Assembly (NCBI GenBank): GCA_018136815.1
Contig: CM030944.1
Coordinates: 1,612,456 to 1,676,455, forward strand
DNA length: 64,000 nucleotides
Direction of reading: 5' to 3'
From: Isochrysis galbana
Taxonomy: Eukaryota > Haptophyta > Isochrysidales > Isochrysidaceae
The translations under genes and the position numbers were made by a program. Every line of letters begins with the position of its first letter. The stretch's first letter is position 1. Under the pieces are notes generated by a model, which did not search any database, had not been told where the DNA came from, and saw only the letters and a list, made by a program, of their open reading frames with translations. This document shows, piece by piece, positions 44,631 to 54,189 of the stretch.

Positions 44631-44910
44631 TCACGCGATTTTTAGGGAATTACCCTGAAAATGGGTATATTAGGCAGAATCTCATAAGAAATATGCACAT
44701 TTTCGACGCCATCCAACACACAGACCCAAAAACGTTTTCGCGCTCGTGCGAAATTGACGTCGACCACAAAAGTGCACCACAGGTCGCGCTGTGCGACGCG
44801 CGCCTGTGTTCCCCGGGCACGGTTACCCCCGGACAGGCAGTACAGAGCCCTGCGCGATCTAAGTTGTTCCGCCAGGTGCCAGACCTAGCGGTCCAAGGGG
44901 CCAAAGTCTA
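44631..44910. other. Intergenic region
   Basis: No gene recognised. It may be the body of a RepH element, but no matching opposite terminus was found. Confidence 0.3.
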
Positions 44911-44938
44911 GCGCTAGACCTGGCGCCAGGTCTAGCGC
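44911..44938. repeat. Perfect 28-bp palindrome
   Basis: The left half GCGCTAGACCTGGC is followed directly by its exact reverse complement, centred on GGCGCC. CTAGCG/CCAGG motifs continue on both sides (44880-44945). DNA could form a cruciform or RNA a hairpin without loop. Confidence 0.95.
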
Positions 44939-45137
44939 CAGGTTTCTAAATATAGCATCACTTTGTTTTATATTAGAGTACAGAGTTTTATATTAGACGT
45001 GCACTCCCGCACTCCCGCACTCCCCCCCGTCCTCCGCCCCCCCCCACACTCCACACTGCACGCACTCTCCCCTCTCCCATTGCCATTGCACACACTCTCC
45101 CCTCTCCCCGCCTAAGCAAAGATATCCAATCACACAA
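44939..45137. other. AT-rich patch and short CACTCCC repeats
   Basis: TTTTATATTAGA is directly repeated at 44966 and 44986; CGCACTCCC units follow at 45003-45030. No gene. Confidence 0.4.
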
Positions 45138-45705
45138 TCACTCCTCCCATTCTGCACCCTCATCCCATCGCTCTTCCTCACTAATGCTGGATGATTCATC
45201 CAGCTCGACGCGGCGGCGGCTGCTTGGCGGAGGCTCCGACGAAGACTCCTCCGGCTCGTCGACCTCCATCTCTTCTTCCCAAGGTAAAGTCACTGCCTGC
45301 TCTTCGTCATCCAAGTTGCTCTCCAGCATGATGTTCGTATGGCAGCGAATTATGAGACGATCCATTGTCGCCTGGCCCAACCTGTTGCGCTTCTTCGAGT
45401 GGATCCATCCTTCGATTGACCACGAGTGCTCGCAGCTAGAAGCAGAACACGACAAGGAAAGCAGCAGACGCATCGCCACAAACTGCAGGCTGGGCCAAGG
45501 GCCCATGAATATCTTTGCCCATTGGTGCCCTGGCATCCGCTAGGCGCGCTCTGAGAAGGCAAGGGTGTTCGTTAGATCAAAGCTTCCAATCGAGAGGGCC
45601 TCCTCGTACTCGGCGAGCTCTGCAAGCATGTTGGTGTACGGATGCGCCTCTGTGGACGTTCTGCGCGTAGGAGCGCGTAGGCAAGCCGGTGTCATCCTCC
45701 TCAGG
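45138..45705 (-). mobile_element. hAT transposase C-terminal fragment, copy 2
   Basis: Two adjoining minus frames. EAHPYTNMLAELAEYEEALS then IGSFDLTNTLAFSE (45540-45640), and QWAKIFMGPWPSLQFVAMRL, SCSASSCEHSWSIEGWIHSK, KRNRLGQATMDRLIIRCHTN, LPWEEEMEVDEPEESSS (45138-45536). They align along their length with the fragment at 20100-20600. Decayed, no catalytic part. Confidence 0.8.
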
Positions 45706-46344
45706 TTGGGGCTGGAAGTGGTGTGGTGTGGGGCTGGCGGCCATGCTGCGTGGGCAGGTGACAGGTGAAGCAGAATTCGGCCGAGTGCGGTGGCATGAAA
45801 CGCCTGTGAGACCGCCGACCGGTGTACCCGGACCATTTAGTCCGAACACCATCGACAAGGGGGGGCTGACCACCGCCGTGCTCTCGCTGGAGCGCGGCGA
45901 AGGTCGGCCTGTCAGGCGGGTCGGTCGCCATCGCTCTGCCTCGGATTCGGATTAGAGCGGGGAGAGAGACGGGGGACGGGGGGAAAATCTTCCCCCGGTC
46001 CCGGTCCGAAGATAAAAAAATGTGGGCCTCCGGATCAACAAGAGTTTTTTTTTCAACCAACTCTCCCCCACCTCTAGCCACAGAGGTGTGCTCGCGCGGC
46101 CAACACCAAGGGCAAGCCCCCCCCCACGCTGCCTGCCGCGATGTGCCCCTTCACGCTCGCCGCGCTCGCCTCCAGGTCGTTCTCGCATTCCCCCCCCTTC
46201 GCAGCGCGCAGACGAGCGCCAGAAGCCAGGTGCGAGCAGCGCGCGCGCAGCGCGAGCCCCCCGCCCGGCCTTGGCCTGGGTGTGCCATACCTAGCACCTG
46301 ACCCCGCCCCAGCCCACACCCGCCTCGCAGCAAGCTTCCCTACA
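45706..46344. other. Intergenic region
   Basis: GC-rich frames, none recognised. A T-run with flanking AAAAAA at 46014-46053 may mark a retroposon junction. Confidence 0.3.
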
Positions 46345-46352
46345 ATCAACGA

Positions 46353-46544
46353 CCTAGATGGGAAATACGGTGCAGGGGCCTGCAAATACAGCCAAATACA
46401 TATGTTTTTGGCCTCCGGCCAAATACATTTCAAATACATTCGAGGCCTACAACCCAGGACACGCTTCAAATACAGCCAAATACATATGTATTTGGCCAGT
46501 TTGGCCTCTGGCCAAATACGGTAAATACGTATTTCCCATCTAGG
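46353..46544. mobile_element. hAT-like MITE 3 (192 bp)
   Basis: Perfect terminal inverted repeats CCTAGATGGGAAATACG. The 8-bp target duplication ATCAACGA lies at 46345-46352 and 46545-46552. Subterminal AAATACA/GCCAAATAC motifs occur in both directions. Too short to code. Confidence 0.9.
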
Positions 46545-46552
46545 ATCAACGA

Positions 46553-46627
46553 TCATCGATGAACGAGCTTCTGCCCTGTCTTCTAACTTCTAACCCTCTC
46601 ACTGGGATTCTCTCGAGTCGTCGGGGC

Positions 46628-46672
<45 letters not shown>

Positions 46673-46779
46673 CCAAGCCAACGGCCTTTCCTCGCCCTGC
46701 TTTTCTCTTCTCTTATCTCTCCTCTCTTTTCTCTGATTTATTCTCCCCCTCGCTCCCTTCCCCTCCCCCTCAAACTACG
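46553..46779 (+). promoter_or_regulatory. (CT)n-containing leader
   Basis: (CT)n at 46629-46670 and a pyrimidine-rich tract up to the ATG at 46780, the same layout as before the P450 gene. Confidence 0.4.
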
Positions 46780-47364
46780 ATGGGCGACAGCCTCGCGCCA
46801 ACAGAGCCCGCAGAGTGGGGCCGCCTTCGCGAATCTCTCGTGCGCATCCAGGAGGCGACATCACACCTCGTCTCCATCTACTCCGCACAGGAGGCGAGCG
46901 AGGCGGAGGTCTGCCACTCGGCCCATGCGGCCGCAAGCGCTTCGACCGCAGCGGCAGTCACACTCGGCCTCACGCTCGCCCTCGCCTTTGTGCTCCTGCT
47001 ACAGACGGTCGCCTCCGCGTTCAGGGCCCGTGGGAACTCCGCGACCGGATCTGATGCGCAGAACTACGGACCGTCGGCCGGTGGCAGCGGCGGCGGTGGT
47101 CGGCGGAGGGAGGCGATGCTGATGCGCTTACCTAGCTTGATTTCGGGTGTGGTCATTGGCTTACTGGCGGGCAGGGAGAGGACAGGCGCTCTCATCAAGG
47201 GAAAGGAAGTGGCTTACACGCACGCCCCAGCCTCCGTCGTCCTCCCTCGCGCTGATTCGTTTCAGGCGCCGAGGCTGCCGTGCGCGTATGACCGCTCCAG
47301 TGTGCTCCGCCGGCCCATCCACTCCGCCAAGGTGTTCGACCGGCAGCCCGTCCTGTCTGCGTAG
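46780..47364 (+). CDS. Small predicted membrane protein, 194 aa
   Basis: Intronless frame with ATG directly after the pyrimidine-rich leader. An N-terminal amphipathic helix (EWGRLRESLVRIQEATSHLV) is followed by a transmembrane segment (AVTLGLTLALAFVLLLQTVA, residues about 59-78), a Gly/Ser linker, a second weaker hydrophobic stretch (LPSLISGVVIGLLAG) and a basic tail. I recognise no family. The last 40 residues may be intron read-through, because the hydrophobic pattern ends at about residue 140. Supported by codon composition and context only. Confidence 0.45.
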   Translation: MGDSLAPTEPAEWGRLRESLVRIQEATSHLVSIYSAQEASEAEVCHSAHAAASASTAAAVTLGLTLALAFVLLLQTVASAFRARGNSATGSDAQNYGPSAGGSGGGGRRREAMLMRLPSLISGVVIGLLAGRERTGALIKGKEVAYTHAPASVVLPRADSFQAPRLPCAYDRSSVLRRPIHSAKVFDRQPVLSA

Positions 47365-47782
47365 ACGGGTCCCAAGGGACTCGCTCGGCAGCTGGCCCAG
47401 TGAAGTAGACGAGTGCCAAGGCGCTCGCTTGGAAGTCGACTGTCCCCGCGTAGAAGGGTCGTGGTCGCCCTTTGGCATGGTCGAGGACCTGCAAGAACTG
47501 AAGTGCGACGGGAGGATTATGGATGCTACCCCGCTACTAGCAATACCAAAGATCAGAGAGAGAGACAGTTCAAGAAAGAAGCATTAAGCCATCTTTGTCG
47601 GACCTCGCCAGTCGCACGCAAAGTCTCCTTGCACTCCATTGGTTCGTGTTCCGCCTTTGTCCTCATGTCTGCTCGTGTGGTATTCCTCGCTAGCTTCCCC
47701 GCGCCTCGTGATCTCTTGCTCTGAGCGCGCGTGTCCGTCATAATGTGTAGTGTTTGTGTTTGTATCTTTGTTGCTTTAGCTT
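47365..47782. other. Intergenic region
   Basis: Presumed 3' UTR of the gene ending at 47364. Nothing else seen. Confidence 0.3.
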
Positions 47783-47987
47783 GACGCTCTTGGATGGCCA
47801 CTTTGTTGGTGATGCATAGTGCTGTGTTGTGCTACCAAAGTGGTATGGAAGTGGAATTGTAGAACCGTTGTGCTCTGTCGGCCTGACGCTCTTGGATGGC
47901 CACTTTGTTGGTGATGCATGGTGTTGTGTTGTGCTACCTAAGTGGTATGGAAGTGGAATTGTAGAACCGTAGTGCGCTGTCGGCCTG
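47783..47987. repeat. Tandem duplication, unit 102 bp
   Basis: Two head-to-tail copies starting TGACGCTCTTGGATGGCCAC at 47783 and 47885, differing at only a few positions. Non-coding. Confidence 0.9.
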
Positions 47988-48045
47988 ATCTGAGTTGAGT
48001 AGTCGGCGCGTGGTTTCGTTGCGCGTGCGTACCGTATGCCAGAAA

Positions 48046-48290
48046 AAATCACAATATTCTTACCGCACTCGCGGCGCACAGAACCACTAGCTACTAGCTA
48101 CACGTAGCCAGCGCTGTCAGCTGTAGCATATTTCTTTCCTACATCCCCACTCCCCCGGCCCTTCCCCCCCCCGCCATCAGGCGGCTTCCCCCGTGCACTA
48201 CTAGGGGGATCGGGGTGAAGGGCGTAGATATGGTCCGGTGGCCCGCGCCCCTCCCCGGTGATCCGTTCCCCCCTTCCTCCCATGCCCTAT
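48046..48290. mobile_element. RepC fragment (AT-rich end only)
   Basis: Begins ATCACAATATTCTTACCGCA, continues through GCCATCAGGCGGCTTCCCCC and ends just after GGTGATCCGTTCCCCCCTTC. The half with the hairpin and ACTAAG end is absent. Confidence 0.7.
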
Positions 48291-48962
48291 GCCTACCAAC
48301 GACCGTCGGTCGGAGACCATAATTGTCGGCCGTGCGACTGGCGGAGTGGAGTGGCTGTGGCTGTGGCAGTGGGCTGGGGCTCTAATGATTGTTGAGACAG
48401 GGAATGGGGCTCTCCAGGGGCGACCGTGCTCACGGAGGGCTGAGCACAGGGAGCACTGGCACTGGGACTGGAGGGAGGCATGACACCGGCGGGAGCACCG
48501 CTCACACGAGCCTGGGGCGACGGCGGTCGAGAGAGCTCGCCCAGAGCCCCAGGGAGTGCGGCCATGGGCGCGACTCTCGGAACTCTGGGACGAGAGAAAA
48601 AACGCGGGAAACACACGGGGGCGCGCGCAAGGAAAGAAAGGGGGCGCACACATGAGAAACAAGGGAGGGGGATCGAGAGCGATCACCCCTATCCTAACAC
48701 ACGGGGGGAAGAGAGGAAGATCGGGATCGGAGGATCCCGATCGGACGGAGAGGATGCAACCCGAAGGGAGAAACCAAAGCACGCGAGGGCGGGAAAACAA
48801 AGAGAGAGGGCCTCTCTTTGGGAAACCTAAAGGGCGGCTCTCCCCCTAACCACAACACCCCCCCCGATGGAGCACCCAAGAAGGGGGCACCCATCGCAAA
48901 GAGCGAGTGAGGGGGAGAGGCACAACATGGGCGGCAGTCGGCGGACGGATGGACGGACGGAA
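48291..48962. other. Intergenic GC-rich region
   Basis: Frames in several phases, none recognised. It may include flanking sequence of the Gag-like element. Confidence 0.3.
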
Positions 48963-50167
48963 TTACGAACAAAGAGGGCCGATCGCAGACGAGTATGTAT
49001 CGAGGTCGAAGTGGAGGGGAGGAGGTGGGGGGAAGACATCGGCGGCGACGGCCAAGGAGCCCGCGAAAAGAGGAGGCAGCGGTGGCTCGGAGAGAGGGGC
49101 GACGTCCGAGGGAGGGGCGGTGTGCTCGAGCTCGAGGGTAGCGACGAGATTGAGGAGTGCCGCCTCGCCTTCGACAATGGAGGCGGTGTGAGCCTGGGGC
49201 GAGGAGGCCGGGCGATTGCGCTCAGCCCAAAGGTGGGCGAGGCGCTCAAAGACGCGTTCGGGCACTGGCTTGCCCAAGGCATTGAGGGTGTGAGGGCGAG
49301 AAGGTGGGGAGGGGGCGCACACAACGCACAGCGTCTTGTCGCGTGCGCCAGGGCACAGCTTCTCGCCGTAAGAGTGACAGCGGCGGGGGCAGGTGCGGGC
49401 GGAGCAAGTGCGCTCGCCGCAGACGAAGCAGCCGGAGTTGGAGAAGGGGGAAGTGGTGGCGGCGAAGACTGAGGGGGAGGGGGCGGGCGCGTGCGCAAGC
49501 GTCCCGGGGCGCAGCCATAAGGCGATCCGCGCGATCAACTTGTCGATGTGGCACGGTTGCTCGCCCATGATGTCCGCTTCGTAGAGCTTGCGGAGTTCGT
49601 CGGTGCGAAGGGAGGAGAGGGAGTCGGGGAGCTTGTCGAGGAGCATGCGATGGAGAGCAAAGGGGCCGCCCGAGGAGGCCGAAGGGAGCATCTCGAAGGA
49701 GCGAATGGCGAGGCGTGCGGCGGCCTCTACATCGGGCTCGTGCATGTCGATGCGGAAAGGGCGTAGGGCGGCGAAGGTGGAGGCGGCGGCTTCGATCTCA
49801 GCGCCGGTGCGCGGAACGTGGATGGACTCGAGGTAGGAGAGTAGTTTGCGCCCGCTGAGGAGGACATCGCGAGAACAGGCCTCCATGAGGTTGGAGACGC
49901 GAGGGGCGGACTGGTCGAGGCAATCGAGGATGGCGCCGGCGAGCCAGGCGTCGGCGTCGAAGTCGGAGGGGTCAACTGGCGTGTCGAAGGGGGGAAGAAG
50001 GAGAGCGCTCACGGAAGGATGGTGGCGCGAGATGCGGAGGATGAAGCGGCGCAGCCAGGGGGCATGGCCACCAGGGTCGAGGCGGGTGGTGAGGGTAGAT
50101 GGTCCTGGGTGCGGTGTGGGTGCGACATGGCGAGGTAGGTGCCGTCCTGCGTGTACAGGAGACGGCG
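48963..50167 (-). mobile_element. LTR-retrotransposon fossil: Gag-like region with zinc knuckle
   Basis: A long minus frame with a helical Gag-like core (DADAWLAGAILDCLDQ, SRDVLLSGRKLLSYLESIHV, LHRMLLDKLPDSLSSLRTDE). A cysteine/histidine cluster follows (CFVCGERTCSARTCPRRCHS then CPGARDKTLCVVC), which is where retrotransposon Gag proteins have a nucleic-acid-binding knuckle. Copia-like by architecture, not by a firm match. No protease, integrase or reverse transcriptase and no long terminal repeats are seen in the window, so the element is incomplete. Confidence 0.45.
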
Positions 50168-50514
50168 CTGAATCCGCCGTGGACGGCCCTGCGTGGAGTG
50201 AAATGACGTCCATTGGTATCATATTGATCATTCCATTAATGACATATCCAACCTCACGAACATCTCGTTTGATCTTTTCTTTCATGCCGATGTTCCCTCG
50301 TAGCTTCTCGTCAATGAGTTGTGTAAACTTTAAACTTTTGTGTATCCTCTTTGAGCTGCTCCTTGAACATTTGCAAATCATTCTCGTTATGCGCTGCGAC
50401 CATCTCGCCGCCGGACTCATGACGCAGACGTGGATGCTGTGTGGGAGTATTGGCTCGGATTCTTGATTTTATGTGATCTATCACAGCCTTCCTCATCTTC
50501 TCTACCATCCTCAT
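50168..50514 (-). mobile_element. Virus-like/mobile AT-richer fragment, second copy of the 19006-19155 segment
   Basis: 50168-50315 is nearly identical to 19006-19155 and begins at the same point (GCTGAATCCGCCGTGGACGG). The neighbouring minus frame (KEQLKEDTQKF and MRMVEKMRKAVIDHIKSRIR) looks coding, helical and unrecognised. An old broken copy of the same element as at 17990-19830. Confidence 0.5.
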
Positions 50515-51923
50515 CGCGCCATTATTCCTGTCTTGACACCCACGGACGGTCCGTGTACGCGAAAAAGAGAGAGAGTTCCGTCACACGTTCGTTCTGTGGT
50601 AGTGGCGCGCCGCCCCCATGTGGCCCAAGCTGATCACGCTCTGTGAGGAAGATGTGCGCGTACTGGAGCGATTCGCCGAGGCGGCCAAGGGCTGCGTGCC
50701 CGCATAGCGTTTTTCATACATGACGTCAAAAAGCCATATGAACCAGAAAGGAAATGGATATGATTGTAATATAATATTAGTAACAATGCCACCGCTTGGA
50801 GCTATGATCCTCGTGACTCCGTGCATTGTCCCACATGTTGACCAATAAAAACTTGACCTGCTTTTCTGAAAAAAAATGGCCCAGTGCATTTTCAGTGTCC
50901 AGCATGGTACATACAGCCTGTTCCCACATGTCACAGGAGGACGTGGGAACATGACGGTGCACACGCCTCGCTAGTTGTGGTTCATCCACCGTATACCGTA
51001 TACCGTTACCGTATACCGTAGAACAACTTACAAGCGCCTTAGAGCATAGAAAGCAGAAGGAGAAGAAGGGCCTTGCTTAATAGTTGTGTACATCTCTCGA
51101 GACTTCATATGAGTGTCAATTTCTAAGAACGTAATGCCATCGTACTGGATTTCGTAGAAAGTAGAAAGTTATAATGTATCTCCCACGCTTATAAATTTTA
51201 AATTTAATAGAAAGTAGAAAGTCGAATGTTTAGCGAGCATCGAGGGGGCTTGATGCTTGATCCTTCCGGGTATATGAAGAGTCTATCGATCGTCTGTTCC
51301 GTTATTGTGGATGCATCCAGTGGATGATCTTTCTGCGAGTTTCCAGGAGAATTGAAGGAGAATCTTCAGATGTTTTTCTAAGATTGTTTTTCGCGTCGAT
51401 CATACATAGATTAAGCTTGACATTGGATTGATTCTAGATACCTATCAACATCAACAACGCGCTAGCTCCATTCGAGCAAGCACACCGCAAACATGAGAGC
51501 GGAGTTGTCTTGGGGCGAAGGCTCCGATGTTCTCTCCCCCAAAAGTACTCAGCGCGGCGTGACAGTGCATTGGCTACCCTAGTCTAAACAACGGCAGGCG
51601 TTCTTGGCCGAGCAGCAGCCGCTGCCGGCTAGTGATGCACAAGCCTCAAGCAACTTTCCCGGACGCGCTGCCACCACTGGCCGAAACGTCGGGATAAGAA
51701 GCAGGGGCGCGAGCCGGAACTCGCCGCCGCCTCGCGGACGAGTGTTGGTCATTCTTGTGCGCAGCAGCTCTCAGTCTACAAATGCCATAAGCCAGGGGCA
51801 ATCTCCCTAGGACCCAAACCCTCAATCCATGTATCGCCGCACTCTCATCGGAAAGGCCACTGCTACCCAGTCGCAGCAGGGCGTGTGTGACCTGTGAGCA
51901 CGAGTGCACTCCCCATGCTGATT
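50515..51923. other. Intergenic, AT-richer region
   Basis: 50700-50960 has low GC and may continue the island at 50168. (ACCGTAT)n-like units lie at 50987-51020. A LINE-type tail motif GAATCTTCAGATGTTTTTC is at 51361. 51520-51923 is unremarkable. No gene recognised. Confidence 0.35.
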
Positions 51924-53087
51924 TCATGCCGTCTGCGATTTCTCACTCTGCGCCACCCTCGATCGTAAGACGCCCCACCTCTGCGGTATTCGGCTCCACA
52001 GCGCTGCCTGTTGGGAGGTGGTTACGATTTGTTGCCTGCAGCTCGCAAGCGGGAGGCCGCTCGAGGAGGTCACGTTCTCTCGCTCATGCCGCGCCGCGCC
52101 TTCGACCGGCGTGAACACCACCCTCATTGAGACCATGTCGCCTTGAGGGGTCTTCTTGCACACGTCGATGCACATGCGGCCGTCGGCCTGCAGGGTGCGC
52201 CGGCAGATGGACAGCGGCTCCCGCTCTGCATCTGGCCCAGCGGCAGCGGTCTCGGTGATGACTAGCGCACCTCCCTCCCTAAACGCGCGGTAATTCACAG
52301 GTAGCTTGTTGTCCCCCTCACCACGTACTGGGCCACCGTCCAATGGGAGGACGAGCTCGGATGAGCCGCGCACGTCCTTGGTCACTATGTGCAGCATGTC
52401 GCCCTTTTTTGCGATGACTTGGACTTGCCCGGCCCGGAGGACGGCCGCTCTCTGGATCGCGTTGAAGCCAAGGCGCTCTAGGAAGCGCTCCATGTCGTAT
52501 CTCTAAAAAGGGGTGGCGGTGGGACAGGAAAGATGCAGGAGTCAGCGAAAAGGTACCGGCGGAAATGCCACAGGAGCTTGGAGAGCACTCTGCTCGACGT
52601 GCAACCGTGTTCGCGAGTTGCAGGCGAGCGTAGGGGCCACACTCGTCACCTCTTGCATCCGCCATGCGCCCGAGAAGTCTGCCACGCCCTCGTCCTTCAT
52701 GAAGGCCCTCGCCCTCCTCCACTCATTCTGTGAGCGCAGCCATTCCTCGAGTCTTCCTCCTAGCCTCGCCCGCAGGTCGAGCGCTGCGATGCGGTCGGAC
52801 GCGGCAGCGAGAATCTCGGCCGCGTCGAAGCTGTGCTCCTGCAGCAGCCGCATGAGCGGCACCTGGCTGGCCAGAGATCCCTTAAGTGCCTCAGAAGTGA
52901 GCCGAGAGAGCTGAGACGACTGCTCCCTCACGCTCCTCTCCAGTCTCTGCTGGTGTTCACTCAGCCGAGCACCGCTCCACTGAACTCCGGAGATGAGAAG
53001 GCCGCCCCACGCGCCTCCAGCCTCTGTCGCGCGGCGTGTCGCGCGGGCCGGGCGAAGGAGGAGCAGCAGTGCGAGGCGGTAAAGCAT
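51924..53087 (-). CDS. Fatty-acid-binding-protein-like (lipocalin-fold) protein with helical N-terminal region, two exons, 338 aa
   Basis: Exon 1 is 53087-52650 and exon 2 is 52502-51924. The phase-0 GT-AG join gives VADFSGAWRMQE|RYDMERFLERLGFN, the diagnostic start of the FABP family (F-S-G-x-W-x-x...Y/F-x-x-F/Y-L-x-x-L-G). The beta-barrel follows: QVQVIAKKGDMLHIVTKDV, ELVLPLDGG, ALVITETAA, CRRTLQADGRMCIDVCKKT, SMRVVFTPVE. FABPs carry fatty acids or retinoids and are about 130 aa. Here 110 residues precede the barrel: a hydrophobic start (MLYRLALLLLLRPARA), possibly a signal or membrane anchor, and an amphipathic helical region (LERSVREQSSQLSRLTSEAL, FDAAEILAAASDRIAALDLR). The last 45 residues lie beyond the barrel. 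An upstream in-frame extension is (CT)n artefact. Confidence 0.78.
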
Positions 53088-53650
<563 letters not shown>

Positions 53651-54089
53651 TCGAGATAGAACTCAAAGTACTACAATATAAATAGCTAAGTGTGCGAGGG
53701 ACGAGGGAAGAAAGGGTCGGGTGGAAGGGGGACAACCAAGGAAGGAAGGAGGGGGCGGGGGGAGGCGGGTTGGGACCGGCCAGAGTTTCGCGAAATTTTT
53801 TACGAAATTTGGGGGACTAACGAAGCCCCGAAATTTGACCGAAATATGGGCTTCCGCGAAGCGAAATTTGCCCCCCCCCCCCCCCCCGCCCGCCGCCCGC
53901 CCGCCCGCGGCCCCCGGCGCCCGGGGCGCTGCCCCCCTGTCCCCTTGGCATGTCTGATGACTGATGATGAGGGGGCATTGACCCGAACCTTCTGAAGGCA
54001 CAACTTCCTGCCTACCTAGCTACGGCCGCCCACGCCACAATCAATACGGCGGTCGTCGACGACTTCGACTTCTCCGAAGGCGAAGGCGT
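53651..54089. other. Intergenic region with TTTCGCGAAA-type repeat
   Basis: 53785-53870 carries GTTTCGCGAAATTTTTTACG, GAAATTTGGGG, CCCGAAATTTGACCG and CGAAGCGAAATTTG, related to 33075-33195. Poly-C follows. The last 80 bases before the gap might belong to the next gene, but no exon is evident. Confidence 0.4.
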
Positions 54090-54189
54090 NNNNNNNNNNN
54101 NNNNNNNNNNNNNNNNNNNNNNNNNNNNNNNNNNNNNNNNNNNNNNNNNNNNNNNNNNNNNNNNNNNNNNNNNNNNNNNNNNNNNNNNN
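54090..54189. other. Assembly gap (100 N)
   Basis: Exactly 100 N, lying within or just 5' of the kinase-like domain of the next gene, so that protein's N-terminus is missing. Confidence 0.98.
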
